This document shows, in pieces, positions 63,144 through 64,000 of a stretch of 64,000 nt of DNA. Position 1 is the first letter of the stretch, and each line of letters begins with the position of its first letter. Source of the DNA: Symbiodinium sp. CCMP2592 (lineage: Eukaryota; Sar; Dinophyceae; Suessiales; Symbiodiniaceae); contig CAJNDT010005545.1 of assembly GCA_905221615.1 (NCBI GenBank), positions 1 through 64,000 of the forward strand, written 5' to 3'. A program made the translations under genes and the position numbers. The notes below the pieces were generated by a model. That model was not told the DNA's origin. It saw only the letters and a list, made by a program, of their open reading frames with translations, and searched no databases.

Positions 63144-64000
63144 GTGCTAGAGGAGCTAAACTAATTGAGAGCTCGAAAACCGGCGAGGTTCATCAGATAC
63201 CCCATATGAATTCTTACATGAAGTGAAGCTGTTTCACTCCAACCAAACAGCATGAAGACACCCCTAAACCCTAAAAACCCTACCCTAAGACTGAACCCAG
63301 AAATCCGAGTTACCGACTCTGAACTCTGAAACCGGCACCCCGGAACTCTAAACCCTTTGGGGCTGAGCACCCTGGCCCAAACAAAGCTTAACCTTTTCAA
63401 CTACGGTAGGGTTATGGTTTATGGTTTTGGGCTATATAAATAAACCCCCAAGAGCTTATAAAGGTGTACTAAGAACCTGGTAGGATTATGGTTTATGGTT
63501 TAGGGTCATATAAACCCCCAAGAGGTGAAAGGTTACCTACCCAACTACTAAGAAACTCCCACCTTAACAGAAGACCCATCTCTGGCCTCAGCGGTGAGCT
63601 TGGGATGGTTGCAGCCAGCTGGCGCACCGAAGAGCGCCAACCCTGAAAGGGCTAGACTGCTTGACTGATTCTACAGGGTCCAACAAAAGGCCTGAGTAAG
63701 TAGACGAGGGCTGATGGGGTGTACTATCGTACTGTACTGGTGCCTGCACAGCTTCTATACCACTGGAACCTCATCCCCCTATGCTTCAGGGATCATCCGT
63801 TGTTGTCTGGGCGGGATTTAGGGTGTAGTTTTTACTTAGATCTTAAAGCTTATCGGGCGCAGTGTGCAAGCGAAGCTCCAAGTGCATGTCGGAATATGCG
63901 CGTATCATTGTGATAGGAGCATACAGAGCTATGATAAAGCAAACACTTTGCAAGCCAGAAGGGATGCACTGCTGTCTTAAGGCTCCATGTGGGTGGTTGT
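63144..64000. other. No gene recognised; family I-like hairpin near 63410-63550
   Basis: TAGGGTTATGGTTTATGGTTT occurs near 63409 and, with small changes, near 63482, each followed by ATATAAACCCCCAAGAG or similar. GAAAGGTTACCTACC ends the block. The rest is unique sequence with short ORFs. Confidence 0.45.

Overview
The window looks like nuclear DNA of a dinoflagellate or a close relative. Both flanks are saturated with degenerate TTTAGGG/CCCTAAA heptamers, the plant/alveolate-type telomere unit. They also hold many short hairpin elements, microsatellites and small coding-like exons, with no long host ORF and no recognisable rRNA or tRNA gene. The assignment rests on this genome style and on introner-like introns; no marker gene is present.

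Layout. Positions 1-16403 are repeat-rich DNA. They include a 42-bp higher-order repeat made of six heptamer variants, scattered palindromic elements, and one weak candidate gene on the minus strand near 7.9-8.8 kb. One intron of that candidate coincides exactly with a hairpin element. Positions 16409-35718 are a single complete Ty1/copia-type LTR retrotransposon in minus orientation, flanked by a perfect 5-bp target duplication (TTATC). Positions 35724-64000 return to the same repeat-rich DNA. On the minus strand this part carries at least eleven isolated PPR-like fragments and a second small candidate gene whose intron is again a hairpin element.

The retrotransposon is the centre of interest. 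It is about 19.3 kb long, far above the usual copia size, and all its ORFs are open. In sense order it has a 5' LTR (TGCG...CGCA ends), a primer-binding-site candidate, a 3005-residue Gag-Pol, an overlapping ORF2, a 2493-residue ORF3, a G-run polypurine tract and a 3' LTR. Gag-Pol runs coiled coil, Gag, two CCCH fingers, DTG protease, integrase, YVDD reverse transcriptase, RNase H, C-terminal extension. ORF2 is in the -1 frame and lacks an ATG near its start; it contains two copies of one fold. ORF3 contains a CCHC zinc knuckle, several CxxC clusters and a region that reads as an RNA 2'-phosphotransferase (Tpt1/KptA) domain with all four candidate catalytic residues.

How it may work together (inference). 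Gag-Pol supplies normal copia replication. ORF2 and ORF3 occupy the place where env sits in retroviruses, but show no signal peptide or membrane segment, so they are not an envelope. A carried Tpt1-like enzyme would suit an element that handles cleaved or repaired RNA. The primer site resembles the complement of a tRNA anticodon arm, which would fit half-tRNA priming as in Drosophila copia.
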